Source of the DNA: Caproicibacterium amylolyticum
Lineage (GTDB): Bacteria > Bacillota > Clostridia > Oscillospirales > Acutalibacteraceae
NCBI RefSeq assembly: GCF_014467055.1
Contig: NZ_CP060696.1
Location: forward strand, 1,240,001-1,304,000
Direction: 5' to 3'
DNA: 64,000 bases
Position numbers and translations under genes: made by a program. Positions within the stretch are counted from its first letter, which is position 1; every line of letters starts with the position of its first letter. Positions 15,567 to 24,439 of this stretch are shown here, in pieces. The notes below the pieces were generated by a model. It did no database searches, was not told where the DNA came from, and saw only the letters and a program-made list of their open reading frames with translations.

Positions 15567-17297
15567 ATGTGGAAGCAATATCACTTTACCGAACAGGATT
15601 TTTCAGCGAAAGCGTTTGCGCAGACATCTTTGCTGAAACTTTTGGAGCCATTGAAATCGTTTTACAGTGAGAGCGGCGCACGACTTTCACTTGGCGTGAC
15701 CAGTACCTTGTATGAAAATGATACCATTCCCATGGAAGCTTTTGCACGGCCGCTTTGGGGTTTGGTGCCGTTTTGGGCGGGCGGCGGCAAAAACGAGGTG
15801 TTTGAGTCAATTTATCGGCGCGGCCTTGCTGCCGGTTCCAATCCAAAAAACCCGGACTACTGGCATGAATGTCACGATTACGATCAAAAATTTTGTGAAA
15901 TGGCTGTGATCGCTTACGGCATGCTGTTTGCACGGGAGCAGGTTTGGAATCCGCTTTCTGAACAGGAAAAGGCGAATCTTACAGAATGGCTGTGGGAAAT
16001 CAACCGCCACGAGTGCTGCGCCTGCAACTGGCAGTGGTTTGCAATCCTTACGAACCTTGCACTGTATAAATGCGGTCAGCCTTACAGCAAAGAACGCATG
16101 GAGTCCGGACTCGCCATGCTGGAAAGCTATTATGATCAAGGCGGTTGGTACAACGATGGAAACGGCGGCGAAAAAGACTATTACAATCCTTTCGTTATGG
16201 TGAGCTATGGCCTTTTCTATTCCATATTTATGGGAAAAGAGGAGCCAGAGCGGTGTGCACGTTTTTGCCAGCGTGCAAAAGAGTTTGCTAAGGATTATAT
16301 TTATTGGTTTTCAGCAGAGGGGCCGTCTATCGCCTATGGGCGCTCGATGACTTACCGCTTTGCGCAGGCGGAGTTTTTCTCTATCAGCTTGCTGGCGGGG
16401 GTAGAGGTGCTTCCGCTGCCGGTTGTGAAAGGAATTTTGGTGCGGCACCTGACATGGTGGCTGAACCAGCCGATTTTTGACAATGCGGGTGTACTGACTA
16501 TTGGTTATGCCTATCCCAATTTGCAGATGTCAGAAAGTTACAATGGCCCCGGTTCACCGTATTGGGCTTTGAAAGCATTTGCATTCCTTGCTTTGCCGGA
16601 TGATCATCCATTCTGGAACGCGGAGGCTGCACCGCTGCCGCAGTTGGAAAAGCAAAAATTTCTGCCGAATGCCGACATGATTTTACAGCATGGAAATGGT
16701 GATGCTGTGGCACTTGTGCCGGGGCGCACACAAACAGACGGACACAGCCATTCCATTGAAAAATACTCCAAATTTGCCTATTCCGCAAAGTATGCATTCA
16801 GTATTGCACGGTCACAAATGACTTTGGCGGAACTTGCGCCGGACAGCATGCTGGCCTTTCAGGTTTATGGCTGCTGTTTTGTGAAAAACGCGGCGGAAAG
16901 CACAAAGATAAGTGCTGATGGAGTTGTTTGCTCCTGGTCGCCGATTGAAGGGATTCAGGTTACAACACACATTGTTCCGAATGCACGCGGACACCTGCGT
17001 ATTCATGAAGTAACCAGTAATGTAGACTGTACTGCATGCGACTGTGGATTTGCAATTCCGACAGATGACCGCTGTGAGTTTAGCTGTAAAGAGCAAGCGG
17101 CGTTTGCCGAGGTGCGCAGTGCAGGGGGATACTGCAAAGCCGAAGCGGGTTCAGCAAATGGCTGCGGCAAAGTGCTTGTGCCGGATCCAAACACCAATTT
17201 GAATGCACCGAAAACAGCGATTCCCATGGTCGTCTATCAAATTCACAAAGGCACGCAGGAACTGCGTACCCAGATCACGTATTTTGAGCAGGAGTGA
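15567..17297 (+). CDS. DUF2264 domain protein (uronate oligosaccharide cluster)
   Basis: This 576-residue protein matches the DUF2264 family: an N-terminal alpha-helical domain (about 1-360) of alpha/alpha-toroid appearance, with 'ARPLWGLVPFWAGGG', 'EINRHECCACNWQWFAILTNLAL' and 'DGNGGEKDYYNPFVMVSYGLFY', then a beta-rich C-terminal domain. The family is repeatedly found with GH88/GH105 genes and polysaccharide lyases, and its fold resembles heparinase-type lyases or toroid glycosidases, but its reaction is not established. No signal peptide is present, so a cytosolic oligosaccharide is the expected substrate. Its stop overlaps the upstream GTG of the GH88 frame, indicating tight coupling. Confidence 0.82.
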   Translation: MWKQYHFTEQDFSAKAFAQTSLLKLLEPLKSFYSESGARLSLGVTSTLYENDTIPMEAFARPLWGLVPFWAGGGKNEVFESIYRRGLAAGSNPKNPDYWHECHDYDQKFCEMAVIAYGMLFAREQVWNPLSEQEKANLTEWLWEINRHECCACNWQWFAILTNLALYKCGQPYSKERMESGLAMLESYYDQGGWYNDGNGGEKDYYNPFVMVSYGLFYSIFMGKEEPERCARFCQRAKEFAKDYIYWFSAEGPSIAYGRSMTYRFAQAEFFSISLLAGVEVLPLPVVKGILVRHLTWWLNQPIFDNAGVLTIGYAYPNLQMSESYNGPGSPYWALKAFAFLALPDDHPFWNAEAAPLPQLEKQKFLPNADMILQHGNGDAVALVPGRTQTDGHSHSIEKYSKFAYSAKYAFSIARSQMTLAELAPDSMLAFQVYGCCFVKNAAESTKISADGVVCSWSPIEGIQVTTHIVPNARGHLRIHEVTSNVDCTACDCGFAIPTDDRCEFSCKEQAAFAEVRSAGGYCKAEAGSANGCGKVLVPDPNTNLNAPKTAIPMVVYQIHKGTQELRTQITYFEQE

Positions 17298-17302
17298 ACC
17301 AT

Positions 17303-18436
17303 ATGCAGGACTTTTTGACACAGGAAGAAAGAAAGTGGGCAGAAGACTCCTTTTCAAAACTTTCCCAAAAGCTGGAGGCGGAGTGCGGCCGACTGAAAAA
17401 TAAAATTCCGTACATTGCCGAGGACGGACATTATCAAATTGACTGGGCGGAAAAAGACATCGCGTGGTGGACAAACGGTTTTTGGGGCGGTATTCTGTGG
17501 CAGATGTACCACGCAACTGGGAAGGCATGCTACCGGAACAGCGCGGTGCATCTGGAGGAACAGCTTGACCGTGCGCTGCAGGACTTTACGGCGCTGAACC
17601 ATGACGTTGGCTTTATGTGGATGCACACAGCGGTTGCAGATTACCGGCTGACCGGAAACCACCAGTCACTTGTTCGTGGTGAACACGCGGCAAGCCTGCT
17701 GCTGGGGCGGTTTAATCCACTTGGCAATTACATCTGCGCATGGAACGAAAATCGACCGGGCTGGATGATTATTGACTGCCTGATGAATCTTTCACTGCTG
17801 TACTGGGCAGGGGAGCGGGAAAAGGACCCGCGTTTTGCCGCGGCAGCCTGCCGCCATGCGGATACGGCACTGGAAAAGCTGATGCGGCCGGATGGTTCCT
17901 GCAGCCACATTGCTATTCTTGACCCGCAGACCGGTGAACTGCTGGAAACGCCGGGCGGGCAGGGCTATGCCGCCGGTTCCTCCTGGTCACGCGGGCAGGC
18001 ATGGGCGGTTTACGGCTTTGCAATTAGTTATGTACATACCGAAGAAATACGTTATTTAGATGCCGCAAAGCGTGCAGCGCACTATTTCCTGACAAATGCG
18101 GCGGCAACAGAGTATCTGCCGCTTTGTGATTTCCGCGCACCGGAAAAGCCAATCTATTATGACGCAACCGCCGGTGCCTGTGCAGCATGCGGCTTGTTGG
18201 AAATTGCGAAACATGTTTCAGAAACAGAAAAGCGGCTCTATCAGACTGGCGCACTGCGCTTGCTGTGTGCTTTAGATGAACGCTGCTGTGACTGGAATCC
18301 CGCACATGACGGCATTGTAGGAAATGGCAAGGTCGATTACCACGGCGGCACAGAGCAGCAAAGCCTGATTTACGGTGATTACTTTTATTTGGAGGGGATT
18401 CTGCGGCTGCTTCAAAAGGATTTCTTTATCTGGTAA
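17303..18436 (+). CDS. Unsaturated glucuronyl/galacturonyl hydrolase (GH88)
   Basis: This protein of about 377 residues removes the delta-4,5-unsaturated uronic acid from the non-reducing end of oligosaccharides made by polysaccharide lyases. It has the (alpha/alpha)6 toroid pattern and the family catalytic Asp pair: Asp101 in 'LNHDVGFMW' and Asp158 in 'GWMIIDCLMN'; 'SSWSRGQAWAVYGFA' and the closing 'LIYGDYFYLEGILRLL' are also typical. AGGAG sits 8 bases before ATG 17303; the GTG at 17294 overlaps the previous stop and is less likely. No export signal is visible. The product feeds KduI. Confidence 0.92.
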   Translation: MQDFLTQEERKWAEDSFSKLSQKLEAECGRLKNKIPYIAEDGHYQIDWAEKDIAWWTNGFWGGILWQMYHATGKACYRNSAVHLEEQLDRALQDFTALNHDVGFMWMHTAVADYRLTGNHQSLVRGEHAASLLLGRFNPLGNYICAWNENRPGWMIIDCLMNLSLLYWAGEREKDPRFAAAACRHADTALEKLMRPDGSCSHIAILDPQTGELLETPGGQGYAAGSSWSRGQAWAVYGFAISYVHTEEIRYLDAAKRAAHYFLTNAAATEYLPLCDFRAPEKPIYYDATAGACAACGLLEIAKHVSETEKRLYQTGALRLLCALDERCCDWNPAHDGIVGNGKVDYHGGTEQQSLIYGDYFYLEGILRLLQKDFFIW

Positions 18437-18514
18437 ACGCAGCGGCGAACAGAATCGGCGGGCAGATTAATTTTGCTTACGGCCATTAACAGGAAAACAG
18501 AAAGTGTGAAAAAA

Positions 18515-19315
18515 ATGGACTGCAGTCAGATGTTTTCTTTAAAAGGGCGGGTTGCGCTGATTACCGGCGCAGCCTACGGAATTGGCTTTGCGATTGCGGA
18601 GGCTTATGCGGCGGCGGGGGCAAAAATTGCATTTAACTGCCGCAGTCAGGCGCATTTAGATACAGCACTGCAAGCCTATCATGAAAAAGGTATTGATGCC
18701 AAAGGCTATTTGTGTGACGTTACCGATGAAGCACAGGTACAGAAGCTGGTGCAGAATATTGAACAGCAGCTTGGTGCAGTCGATATTCTGGTGAACAATG
18801 CCGGCATTATCAAGCGGATTCCGATGACCGAGATGAAGGCAGAGGAATTTCGGCAGGTAATTGACATTGATTTGAATGCACCATTTATTGTTTCAAAGGC
18901 GGCGCTGCCGGGTATGATGCAGAGAAAGCACGGCAAAATCATTAATATTTGTTCTATGATGAGCGAACTGGGCCGTGAAACCGTTTCTGCCTATGCCGCA
19001 GCCAAAGGCGGGCTGAAAATGCTGACAAAAAATATTGCGTCGGAATACGGCATTTACAATATTCAGTGCAATGGAATTGGGCCGGGGTACATTGCAACTG
19101 TGCAGACAGCTCCGCTGCGGGAGCGTCAGCCGGACGGCAGCCGCCATCCCTTTGACCAGTTTATTGTGTCCAAAACACCGCAGGCACGTTGGGGTACGCC
19201 GGAGGATTTAATGGGGCCGGCTGTTTTCCTTGCATCAGATGCGTCTGACTTTGTGAATGGACATATTCTGTATGTAGACGGCGGAATTCTTGCTTATATT
19301 GGCAAACAGCCTTAA
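18515..19315 (+). CDS. KduD-like / gluconate 5-dehydrogenase-type SDR
   Basis: This protein of about 266 residues is a classical short-chain dehydrogenase: cofactor motif 'TGAAYGIG', 'NNAG', the catalytic Ser in 'NICSMMSELG' and 'YAAAK' with the catalytic Tyr and Lys. Sequence and length fit the gluconate 5-dehydrogenase / 2-deoxy-D-gluconate 3-dehydrogenase group that includes KduD. In an operon with kduI the expected reaction is reduction of 3-deoxy-D-glycero-2,5-hexodiulosonate to 2-keto-3-deoxygluconate. The start is uncertain: ATG 18515 has AGAAAG 9 bases upstream, while TTG 18473 and GTG 18506 are alternatives. It is the last gene before a strong terminator; KDG kinase and KDPG aldolase are not in the window. 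Confidence 0.85.
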   Translation: MDCSQMFSLKGRVALITGAAYGIGFAIAEAYAAAGAKIAFNCRSQAHLDTALQAYHEKGIDAKGYLCDVTDEAQVQKLVQNIEQQLGAVDILVNNAGIIKRIPMTEMKAEEFRQVIDIDLNAPFIVSKAALPGMMQRKHGKIINICSMMSELGRETVSAYAAAKGGLKMLTKNIASEYGIYNIQCNGIGPGYIATVQTAPLRERQPDGSRHPFDQFIVSKTPQARWGTPEDLMGPAVFLASDASDFVNGHILYVDGGILAYIGKQP

Positions 19316-19344
19316 ATAATCAATTTATCTTTTTAAATTTGGCA

Positions 19345-19394
19345 AAAAAATCGTATTGGTAAGCTGCGCATTAAGCTTACCAATACGATTTTTT
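19345..19394. terminator. Strong bidirectional terminator
   Basis: TCGTATTGGTAAGCT pairs perfectly with AGCTTACCAATACGA, with A-run before and TTTTTT after. It separates the uronate operon from the convergent ecfT gene. Confidence 0.92.
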
Positions 19395-19407
19395 CATGTA
19401 TGCAGTT

Positions 19408-20241
19408 TTAGTGCACAAACGGATTATAAAATCTGGAGCCGTTAGAAAATGTAAGAATCAATGCTACTGTGCAAAATACAACTGTAAAAATCAGCGTCAG
19501 ATAGTCATTGCGCAGCAACGGCCGTCCCATGTACCAGCTGCGCTTTTTATGTTTTCCAAAACCACGCAGTTCCATGGCATTGGAAACAACATCAATTCTG
19601 TCCATGCTGGAAAGGATAAGAGGAAACAGGATGGCGGAGGTGTTGCGGATGCGGCTGCCAAGTTTTGCTTTGCCACTCATTTCAATTCCCCGTGCTTCCT
19701 GAGCGTTTTTAATTTTCGCATAATCATCCTGTATGTCAGGGATGTAGCGGAGCGCAATCGCGATGGCGTAGCTTGCTTTATAGCTGATGCCAACGCGATT
19801 CATGGAAGCGGCAAATTCACTTGGATTTGTCGTTACAAGGAAGAGAAATACCGTTGGTACGACCGTTAAGTATTTAAGCAGAATATTCAATTCGTAAAAT
19901 AACTGCTCCGAAGTAATATCGTGTCCCGGCAGAAATTTGCAGAGCAATGTTTGCGTGCCGTAAATACTGGTTCCTTGATAAGGTGAGAAAATAAAAATTG
20001 CAATCAGATTAATGCACAGGAACAGCAGAATGAATTTGAAAACTGTGCTGACCTGCCGCCATTCCGTTTTTGATATGCGAAAGAAAAGAAGACTCAGTGC
20101 CAACATGACTGTCAGTACGCGTGTATCATAAGTAAGCATGCTGGTAATGGACCACAGCAGGAAAAAAATGAGTTTGGTAACGCCGCACAGGCGGTGCATC
20201 CAGGTATCTTTTTCTTCGTAAGACAGCAGACGTCGATTCAT
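19408..20241 (-). CDS. ecfT: ECF transporter transmembrane (T) component
   Basis: This 277-residue membrane protein of the CbiQ/EcfT family couples the ATPases to the substrate-binding S component of an energy-coupling-factor importer. It has about five to six membrane helices and both Ala/Leu-Arg-Gly coupling motifs: 'AQEARGIEM' and, about 40 residues later, 'AMELRGFG', which contact the ATPases. Its ATG overlaps the stop of the upstream ATPase gene by four bases, indicating one transcript. Together with the fused ATPase and the S component it makes a dedicated (group I) ECF cassette. Confidence 0.92.
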   Translation of the reverse strand: MNRRLLSYEEKDTWMHRLCGVTKLIFFLLWSITSMLTYDTRVLTVMLALSLLFFRISKTEWRQVSTVFKFILLFLCINLIAIFIFSPYQGTSIYGTQTLLCKFLPGHDITSEQLFYELNILLKYLTVVPTVFLFLVTTNPSEFAASMNRVGISYKASYAIAIALRYIPDIQDDYAKIKNAQEARGIEMSGKAKLGSRIRNTSAILFPLILSSMDRIDVVSNAMELRGFGKHKKRSWYMGRPLLRNDYLTLIFTVVFCTVALILTFSNGSRFYNPFVH

Positions 20242-21965
20242 TGCTGCACCTCCTCTTTTGCAGTTCGCAGGCTGCGGTCGTAGTGAATGAATCGTTCTAC
20301 AAAACCGGAGCAGTCTGTGATTCCGCAGCGCTGTGCCAGATCATACAAACTTGTACGCTTTAAGTACGCTTTTTCTGCTAATTGTGTATCTGTCAATACC
20401 TGTGCGGGAGTTTCATCTGCCAGCAGGTGCCCTTCCGCGAGTACCAAAGCGCGGTCAGTATATTCAAGCATCAGGTGCATATCATGCGTAATCATGAGAA
20501 TGGTAACACCGACTTGCTGATTGAGCCGTTTAATAAACTCCATGATTTCCGTATAATGCCGATAATCCTGACCGGCGGTTGGCTCATCCAGAATCATAAT
20601 CTCGGGATTGAGCACCAGAATAGAAGCAATGGTCACACGTTTTTTCTGCCCAAAGCTCAATGCAGAAATAGGCCAGTTGCGCATTGGGTACAAACCGCAG
20701 GTTTTCAGTACTTCATAAATACGGGGGCGGGCTTCTACATCTGGTATGCGGCGTGCCGTTAAGCCCAGGGCAACTTCATCGTAGATCATTGGTTTGGAAA
20801 TCATCTGGTTTGGATTCTGCATTACCAGACCAATGTGGTCCCCGCGCTCTTTAATCGAAAGGGGAGAAATGTCTTTGCTGTTCAGTAGGATTGTGCCGGA
20901 GCTTTGTTGTAAAAAGCCGCAGATCAGACTGGAAAGCGTAGATTTTCCAGCACCGTTGCGGCCGACCAGACTGACCATTTCGCCGCGATGCAATTTAAAG
21001 CTGACGTTTTGCAGTACGGGTTGATTCTGCGTGTAACCGAAACAGAGGTCCTTGACTTCCAACAGCGGTTCCGCTACTGGAGATTTGGAAAGGGAAGGGG
21101 AGGCGGTAAACCATTTGCGTACATTTTCAATACAGGAAGCAGAAAGATTCATGGTTTCAATGTGCTGAGGATGAGCAAATTCTTCAATTGTGCATCCAGC
21201 ATATTTTAGTGCACTCAAATACAGAGGCTCGCGGATACCCTGCTCGGAGAGCAGGCTGCCGGAGAGCAGTTTGTCCGGAGTTGTATCGGCAGTAATGCGG
21301 CCGTTCCCAATTACAACAATGCGGTCAACATCACGCCATAATACATCTTCCAGCCGATGTTCAATGATTAAAATGGTGGTACCGTGCTTTTTCTGGATGT
21401 CATCAATCAGCGCAATAGTGTGTTTGCCGGTGGCAGGGTCCAAGTTGGCAAGCGGTTCGTCAAAAAGCAGCACATTTACATCACTTACCAGTACATCTGC
21501 AATGGCAACACGCTGTTTTTGCCCACCGGAAAGTGCATTTGGTGCATGGTCAAGCATACCAGACAAATCCACCATTTCTGCGGCCTGATTCACACGCTTG
21601 TACATTTCCTCCTGGGAAACCATATCATTTTCAAGTGCAAATGCAATATCCTCGCCAATCGTCAGGCCAAGGAATTGTCCATCGGTGTCCTGCAGAACAG
21701 TACCCACCGTTTTTGAAAGCTCAAAAATTCCCTGCTCCTTAACGGGGCGGCCGTTTACAAGGCAGTCGCCGGTGCTGGTTCCGGCATAGGAAAAGGGAGC
21801 AAGTCCGTTAATGCAGTGGGCCAGAGTCGATTTCCCAGAGCCGGAGGGCCCAAGAATCAATATTTTTTCTCCCGGGAAAATACGCAGGTTAATGTCGTAC
21901 AGGGTTGGTTCCGTCTGGGAGCGGTATTTAAATGTAAAGTTTTTAAATTCGATGATAGGTTCCAT
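20238..21965 (-). CDS. Fused double ABC ATPase of an ECF transporter (EcfA-A')
   Basis: This 575-residue protein contains two ABC ATPase domains in one chain. Domain 1 has Walker A 'GPSGSGKST', signature 'LSGGQKQR', Walker B 'VLLFDEPLANLD' and switch His in 'IIEHRLEDVL'. Domain 2 has 'GRNGAGKST', the variant signature 'LSFGQKKR', 'IMILDEPTAGQD' and 'MITHDMHLML'. Single-chain double ATPases with a neighbouring EcfT are typical of YkoD-like vitamin importers. The final 40 residues extend past the last ABC element. It lies between the S component gene, from which a perfect hairpin separates it, and ecfT. Confidence 0.93.
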   Translation of the reverse strand: MEPIIEFKNFTFKYRSQTEPTLYDINLRIFPGEKILILGPSGSGKSTLAHCINGLAPFSYAGTSTGDCLVNGRPVKEQGIFELSKTVGTVLQDTDGQFLGLTIGEDIAFALENDMVSQEEMYKRVNQAAEMVDLSGMLDHAPNALSGGQKQRVAIADVLVSDVNVLLFDEPLANLDPATGKHTIALIDDIQKKHGTTILIIEHRLEDVLWRDVDRIVVIGNGRITADTTPDKLLSGSLLSEQGIREPLYLSALKYAGCTIEEFAHPQHIETMNLSASCIENVRKWFTASPSLSKSPVAEPLLEVKDLCFGYTQNQPVLQNVSFKLHRGEMVSLVGRNGAGKSTLSSLICGFLQQSSGTILLNSKDISPLSIKERGDHIGLVMQNPNQMISKPMIYDEVALGLTARRIPDVEARPRIYEVLKTCGLYPMRNWPISALSFGQKKRVTIASILVLNPEIMILDEPTAGQDYRHYTEIMEFIKRLNQQVGVTILMITHDMHLMLEYTDRALVLAEGHLLADETPAQVLTDTQLAEKAYLKRTSLYDLAQRCGITDCSGFVERFIHYDRSLRTAKEEVQQ

Positions 21966-21994
21966 AATCTTTCCTTTATTGTATGAATTACAGC

Positions 21995-22030
21995 ACAGGG
22001 CGGCAGCCGAATGACTGACTGCCGCCCTGT
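21995..22030 (-). other. Perfect 12-bp hairpin between the S component and ATPase genes
   Basis: ACAGGGCGGCAG and its exact reverse complement flank a 12-base loop. No T-run follows on the minus strand, so it is more likely an mRNA-processing or stability element, or a weak terminator that sets S:ATPase stoichiometry, than a full stop. Confidence 0.6.
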
Positions 22031-22057
22031 ATGAGATAAATTATGTAGAAACAGAAT

Positions 22058-22615
22058 TTATTCTTCTTTTTTCAGGCTGGATGACTTTCCGGCAATTTTT
22101 GTGTATGCCACAGAAATCAATGTGCCGAGAATTGCAATAATAATAATGTTGGCAGCAAATGCGCAGATACCCTGTGTAAAGACTTTGTTAGCCGGTTCAG
22201 CATAAATCAGGATGTCAAGCGCAGGTGCCAAGGCACCCCATGCTACCAAATTGGCGATTACCTGCACAACGTTGAAAAGAATCGTATTCTTCTTGTTAAA
22301 GTTGCCTTCTTTAATGGCAAATTTCGTTGCAAACAGACCCATGATGATACCAAACAGTGCATCGGGGAAAACCCAGCTCCACCATACACTGCCGTAGAAA
22401 AGCGCATCACCGAGCGCGTGACCCAGCAGACCGATAATGCCGCCTGCCACTGGGCCGAACACAGCGGCAAAGAATGCCAGCAGAGCAGCACGAGGCTGCA
22501 GGGACGTGTTTGGGATGAAGCCTACCGGAATCTGTACTTCTGTCAGTGCAACGAACAGTGCAGTACCAATACCTGTAGCAACAACTTCACGGATACCGAA
22601 TTTCAAAGATTTCAT
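22058..22615 (-). CDS. ECF transporter S component, UPF0397 family
   Basis: This 185-residue membrane protein has about five to six helices and is the substrate-binding subunit of the ECF cassette. 'IREVVATGIGTALFVAL', 'IPNTSLQPRAALLAFFAAVFGPVAG' (split over two helices) and 'GHALGDALFYGSVWWSW' are hallmarks of UPF0397, a family whose vitamin or ion substrate is not firmly assigned. GGAGGGAAAG lies just before the start. It is the first gene of an S-ATPase-T operon with its own promoter. A cobalamin-precursor or thiamine-related ligand is possible, but no riboswitch is present to help. Confidence 0.88.
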   Translation of the reverse strand: MKSLKFGIREVVATGIGTALFVALTEVQIPVGFIPNTSLQPRAALLAFFAAVFGPVAGGIIGLLGHALGDALFYGSVWWSWVFPDALFGIIMGLFATKFAIKEGNFNKKNTILFNVVQVIANLVAWGALAPALDILIYAEPANKVFTQGICAFAANIIIIAILGTLISVAYTKIAGKSSSLKKEE

Positions 22616-22686
22616 GTCTTTCCCTCCATTATACTTTTACGAAATAGTCAAGCGAATGTGCCGCATTTCGCTATTTTAACTACTAC

Positions 22687-22715
22687 ATTATAATAATTGC
22701 AATGATAAAAAGCAA
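22687..22715 (-). promoter_or_regulatory. Promoter of the ECF operon
   Basis: On the minus strand TTGCTT (22715-22710), 17 bases, TATAAT (22692-22687). The short leader contains an imperfect AGCGAATG/CATTTCGCT hairpin. Confidence 0.6.
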
Positions 22716-22800
22716 TACATGGAATGAAATTTGCAGGAAATTTGATCATAAAATGCAGGAATATTTGCAAGCAAATTTTGAAATTTTTAGATGCAACTGT

Positions 22801-22816
22801 GTAAATATATATTTAC
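22801..22816. promoter_or_regulatory. Perfect AT-rich palindrome
   Basis: GTAAATATATATTTAC is a perfect 16-base palindrome about 85 bases upstream of the ECF promoter. It may be an operator; no known consensus is claimed. Confidence 0.3.
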
Positions 22817-22832
22817 CATTCAAAATGTAATT

Positions 22833-22887
22833 TAAACGCCCTGCCTGTTATACCGTTTATATCCGGTTTAACAGGCAGGGCGTTTTT
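22833..22887. terminator. Bidirectional terminator downstream of the CAP gene
   Basis: AAACGCCCTGCCTGTTA pairs with TAACAGGCAGGGCGTTT across a loop of about 20 bases; a T-run follows on both strands. Confidence 0.8.
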
Positions 22888-22970
22888 AACTTGAAATTCT
22901 AATCTTTTCTGAAATAGAAAGGGGAGAGTGAATGTTTAAATATCATAATCCTTATAAGAACTGGTTATGT

Positions 22971-23786
22971 TTAGCCAATAAACTGCTGGGTCCAAATATA
23001 CTGTCCGTTTGTGTTTTTGGCAATGCCGACACCGATTTGTGTGAAAGAAGCATTCAAAATGTTTTTGCGGTGTCCTTCGGAGTTCATCCAGCCTGTCATG
23101 ACCTGTTGCGGAGAAACCTGGCCTAATGCAATATTTTCTCCTGCGGTGCGGTAGCTGATACCGAATTGCTTCATCATTTCAAACGGAGTGCCATATGTTG
23201 GTGAAGTATGGTCAAAGTAATTCAGTTTGGCCATATCCTCAGATTTCAGAGTGGCAGTTCTTGTTAGCTGCGTATTAACGGATAAAGCGCTCAAACCGTT
23301 GGCTGCCCGCTGTTGATTGACCAGCGTGACCACTTCATTTTGAAAAGCAGCATAGCCAGACGAAATCTGTGAGGATACTGCACTTGAGGATTGCGCAGAA
23401 GAAGAGCTGTGGGATGCGCTGGAACTGCTTACCGGGATGCTGACAGCGCTGCTTGGCGGTAATGTATCAGAAGTAACTGAAGATGACTGACTGGGGGTAT
23501 GGCTAACGGTACTGCTTGTTGGTTTGCCTACATTAGAAGATGTAGGACAGCTGGATTGTTTTTGAGAAGTACCACAGCTGGTATTGACAGATGCACCAGT
23601 GCTGCTGCTGACTTTGGAGGAAGATTGCTGTGAAACGAGCTCTACAGCTGTGTAGGAGGAAGTGCTTGCCGCTGAACTGGCAGCCGACTCGGACGTGGGT
23701 TTAGCCGGAGTCTGCGTTAAAGCAACGCCGCCAGCGGTAAGACTGGCAATTAAGGATGCGATGATTGCGAGCAATTTAAAATTCAT
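22971..23786 (-). CDS. Secreted CAP (SCP-like) domain protein
   Basis: This 271-residue protein has an N-terminal signal peptide or membrane anchor (residues 1-25), a long Ser/Thr-rich low-complexity linker (about 30-140) and a C-terminal CAP domain (about 145-271). CAP hallmarks are 'FDHTSPTYGTPFEMM', 'TAGENIALG' and 'GWMNSEGHRKNIL', which supply the His/Glu/His cavity. Proteins of this type act outside the cell; in Clostridia and Bacilli they are often attached to spores or the cell wall, with no enzymatic role proven. The Ser-rich linker suggests a wall-spanning stalk. The gene is monocistronic. Confidence 0.9.
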   Translation of the reverse strand: MNFKLLAIIASLIASLTAGGVALTQTPAKPTSESAASSAASTSSYTAVELVSQQSSSKVSSSTGASVNTSCGTSQKQSSCPTSSNVGKPTSSTVSHTPSQSSSVTSDTLPPSSAVSIPVSSSSASHSSSSAQSSSAVSSQISSGYAAFQNEVVTLVNQQRAANGLSALSVNTQLTRTATLKSEDMAKLNYFDHTSPTYGTPFEMMKQFGISYRTAGENIALGQVSPQQVMTGWMNSEGHRKNILNASFTQIGVGIAKNTNGQYIWTQQFIG

Positions 23787-24079
23787 GTTCTTATCTCCTT
23801 TTCAAAATCTAAGCAGATTACAAATATGTAATATTGCTTATGGTTATGTTACCACTGGAAAAGAGACATAGCAACGCACAAAACTTACCAATACCATTGA
23901 GAGATAGAAATCATTAGAGTTTCAAATTGCGGTGGCTGATTTTGCAGAGTGAATGTGCCCGAATTCGATTTTTAATGATATAGTGAACTTATAACGTTCC
24001 TGCTTAATGGATTAAAATACCTATTAAAAGCAGAAGAAATTTAGTCTGTTTCGTCCACACTTAGTCCATACATGGGAAG
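23787..24079. other. Intergenic region
   Basis: About 290 bases upstream of the CAP gene. An ATTACA/TGTAAT repeat lies near 23816-23831. I see no gene, RNA or convincing promoter. Confidence 0.45.
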
Positions 24080-24124
24080 AAAAAACCGCACTGTTAAGCC
24101 ATTTTTGACTCAACAGTGCGGTTT
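24080..24124 (-). terminator. Terminator of tRNA-Pro(GGG)
   Basis: AAACCGCACTGTT pairs with AACAGTGCGGTTT; read on the minus strand TTTTTTC follows. Confidence 0.88.
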
Positions 24125-24130
24125 ATCATA

Positions 24131-24206
24131 TGGTCCGAGTGGCGAGACTTGAACTCACGGCCTCTTGACCCCCAGTCAAGCGCGCTACCAACTGCGCTAC
24201 ACCCGG
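24131..24206 (-). tRNA. tRNA-Pro (anticodon GGG)
   Basis: The minus strand folds into a full cloverleaf of 76 bases. The acceptor stem is CCGGGTG/CACTCGG with one G-U pair, the anticodon loop is CTGGGGG giving anticodon GGG, the T-loop is GTTCAAGTC and CCA is encoded. A terminator follows directly. Confidence 0.95.
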
Positions 24207-24439
24207 ATATCATTTTTGCAACGTTCATTATTGTAGCACAACTATTAAGAAAATGCAAGTATTTTATCAAACATAAAAGTATTGAAGGTGTTTTAAATAA
24301 TGCAATGCATTTACAAAAATGAGTGTCTAATTACATTATTTCTGAATTAATGACCACATAACTTCCGTCACAGCTTATAGCAGAAATTCGTCAGAATTCA
24401 CTTGCCTGTATAGATGATATTAAAACATTAATATACAGT

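Noticed and set aside
22932..23126. 64-codon plus-strand ORF with an AGGGGAG ribosome-like site
   Set aside because: It runs antisense through the conserved 3' part of the CAP gene (GWMNSEGHRKNIL region), so its sequence is explained by that gene; no promoter or terminator supports it.
24116..24322. Plus-strand ORF over the tRNA-Pro(GGG) gene encoding an 'SEWRDLNSRPLDPQSS'-like peptide
   Set aside because: It is the antisense translation of a tRNA gene, a well-known false protein pattern, and has no ribosome site.
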